Assembly (NCBI RefSeq): GCF_016802725.1
Contig: NC_052678.1
Span: 4,628,501-4,692,500, forward strand
Origin: Solenopsis invicta
Lineage: Eukaryota > Arthropoda > Insecta > Hymenoptera > Formicidae
Reading direction: 5' to 3'
DNA length: 64,000 bases
Shown piece by piece: positions 62,883 through 64,000 of the stretch (positions within the stretch are counted from its first letter, which is position 1; every line of letters begins with the position of its first letter). The notes below the pieces were generated by a model. It saw nothing but the letters and a program-made list of their open reading frames with translations, did no database searches and had not been told where the DNA came from. The position numbers and the translations under genes are program-made.

Positions 62883-63796
62883 CGGCGCGAGAATTTCACG
62901 CTAGCGGAACGCGCCACGTGCTTCCAATAATTTCCGCGCGCGCTATCGATTGTTTTCCCTTACGTGCAGGGACGTCAGTCATGAGAGAGCGGCAGAGGAA
63001 ATTTCAGACGATATTTCAATTACCTTTTGAATAACGCAAAACGGATTACTCTGACGCTGTAAATAGCACAAAAGCAAAATTGTCTGCGGTACAGAAAGCA
63101 AATTATCCCGCTTTACCATATTATTCCGGCTCGCGACGAGCCCCGCACATTTTCAAACGGGAGATTGTAATAAAAAACTTTTCAATGAAAAAAATGTCTG
63201 TGCGTTCGGTTACCGTGTGGCACGAGGGCTGCGTCTGCGAGCAAAGTAAACGTCATCATCGCGATTACTCTTACCGCGGCCGTTCATCCGCGACTGTCGT
63301 GGAATGAAATGCGCGGAACGCGCGCGGGCGCGTGCTCTTCTTTTTCCCGACGCTCCAGCATCGGGCGGCGGCCCTCCGCCGCCTGGGGATGAGAGCTCTC
63401 TTTTTCGCTTCCGCAATTCAGATTCGAAAATTAAATAACATTGCCGCGGGCCGATCCTTTGTTTCGTATCATATACACGCGCCGCGTAATGAAATATCGC
63501 GCGGGGCGCGCGGCGCGGCGCGGAGCTGCGCGAATTTGACGTACGTATGCGAGATTAAAACTCGCGAAATTGCAATTGCCGAGGCTGCCTTGCGACGTTT
63601 CATTTAATTGAGATTTAATGGCAATTATAAATCCGACCGCCACGCGCGCGTACCGGACGCTGAAAGCGAGCGACGACGGAATTCTGTGTAATATTAACTT
63701 CGCAAAACGTGTCCGCGCGCTTGGCGGTTTTAACGTTTGTCTTCTTCTGTAATTGTTTACCTTCGCATTTACCTGTATTGCGCGCGACCGGGTGTT

Positions 63797-63800
<4 letters not shown>

Positions 63801-63830
<30 letters not shown>
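63801..63830. repeat. A30 homopolymer
   Basis: Thirty consecutive A residues abutting the fold-back element at 63831. Confidence 0.9.
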
Positions 63831-63833
<3 letters not shown>

Positions 63834-63994
63834 TCAAATCAACAATTCGTTGTTTTATATATAAGCGAGAATATAAAATCTTGAATAAATTTGTAATCTT
63901 AAATAAACATAACTTGCTTACACGAATGAAAATTTTTCTTCTTTCAAGAAGATTTCATATTTTTATATGAAGCAATGAATTGTTGATTTGATGC
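63831..63994. mobile_element. Small fold-back element next to an A30 run
   Basis: GTATCAAATCAACAATTCGT and TGTTTTATATA at the left are mirrored by TATATGAAGCAATGAATTG and TTGATTTGATGC at the right, giving an imperfect inverted repeat of at least 30 bp. The element is about 164 bp, AT-rich and non-coding. The homopolymer at 63801-63830 touches its left end. Confidence 0.65.
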
Positions 63995-64000
63995 TAATTT

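Larger units (their letters stand above)
60810..64000 (+). other. heph: Start of the heph intron after exon C (continues beyond the window)
   Basis: Begins with a perfect GTAAGT donor. No following exon (RRM2 RNP1 core) was found. It contains the second copy of the AT-rich dispersed repeat (61652-61920), a cluster of TTCGAA-like motifs (61948-62050), a perfect 17-bp tandem duplication (62477-62510), a fold-back MITE with long arms (62616-62882), an A30 run (63801-63830) and another fold-back element (63831-63994). Confidence 0.75.

Noticed and set aside
1..64000. tRNA, rRNA, snRNA genes or a CRISPR array
   Set aside because: I saw no B-box plus acceptor-stem arrangement, no known RNA core motifs, and no regular repeat-spacer structure. 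The regular repeats present are microsatellites or adjacent tandem units.

Overview
This window looks like chromosomal DNA from an insect, most likely a hymenopteran and plausibly an ant. The reasons are: one gene with very long introns, CpG-rich blocks alternating with AT-rich blocks, abundant (GA)n/(CT)n microsatellites, and many small fold-back (MITE-like) elements. The order-level call is inference from composition and from recognising one gene. No sequence search was possible.

The only protein-coding gene I can support is on the + strand: the insect polypyrimidine tract-binding protein gene (hephaestus/PTBP). Three internal exons are visible. Exon A starts at 17437 and has two possible in-frame donors, after 17586 or after 17625. 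It encodes the end of RRM1, from the RNP1 core through the last strand, plus the start of the linker. Exon B (42542-42679) encodes linker plus the first strand and first helix of RRM2. Exon C (60758-60809) encodes the second strand of RRM2. Reading phases fit (0/0, 0/0, 0/1) and the joined product follows PTBP family order. Earlier exons (N-terminus, first half of RRM1) and later ones (rest of RRM2, RRM3, RRM4) lie outside the window. About 99 % of the window is therefore intron: 1-17436, 17626-42541, 42680-60757 and 60810-64000.

The introns hold dispersed and tandem repeats. They include two related TTAA-flanked piggyBac-like MITEs in opposite orientation (2229-2482 and 25083-25352) and a third TTAA-flanked element (53059-53613). 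There are fold-back elements at 4191-4863, 19096-19586, 28081-28361, 28828-28983, 45479-45676, 62616-62882 and 63831-63994. An AT-rich family has copies at 21965-22631 and 61652-61920. Tandem arrays lie at 26308-26594 and 50471-50803, and there are many microsatellites. I found no tRNA, rRNA, CRISPR array or intact transposase gene.

The most interesting stretch is just downstream of exon A (17587-17823). It combines two competing in-frame donors, a very CU-rich tract with two CTAAC branch-point-like motifs, a strong acceptor, and a candidate 42-nt exon that reads into a stop. Since the gene encodes a CU-tract-binding splicing repressor, this resembles an autoregulatory splicing switch. That reading is inference.
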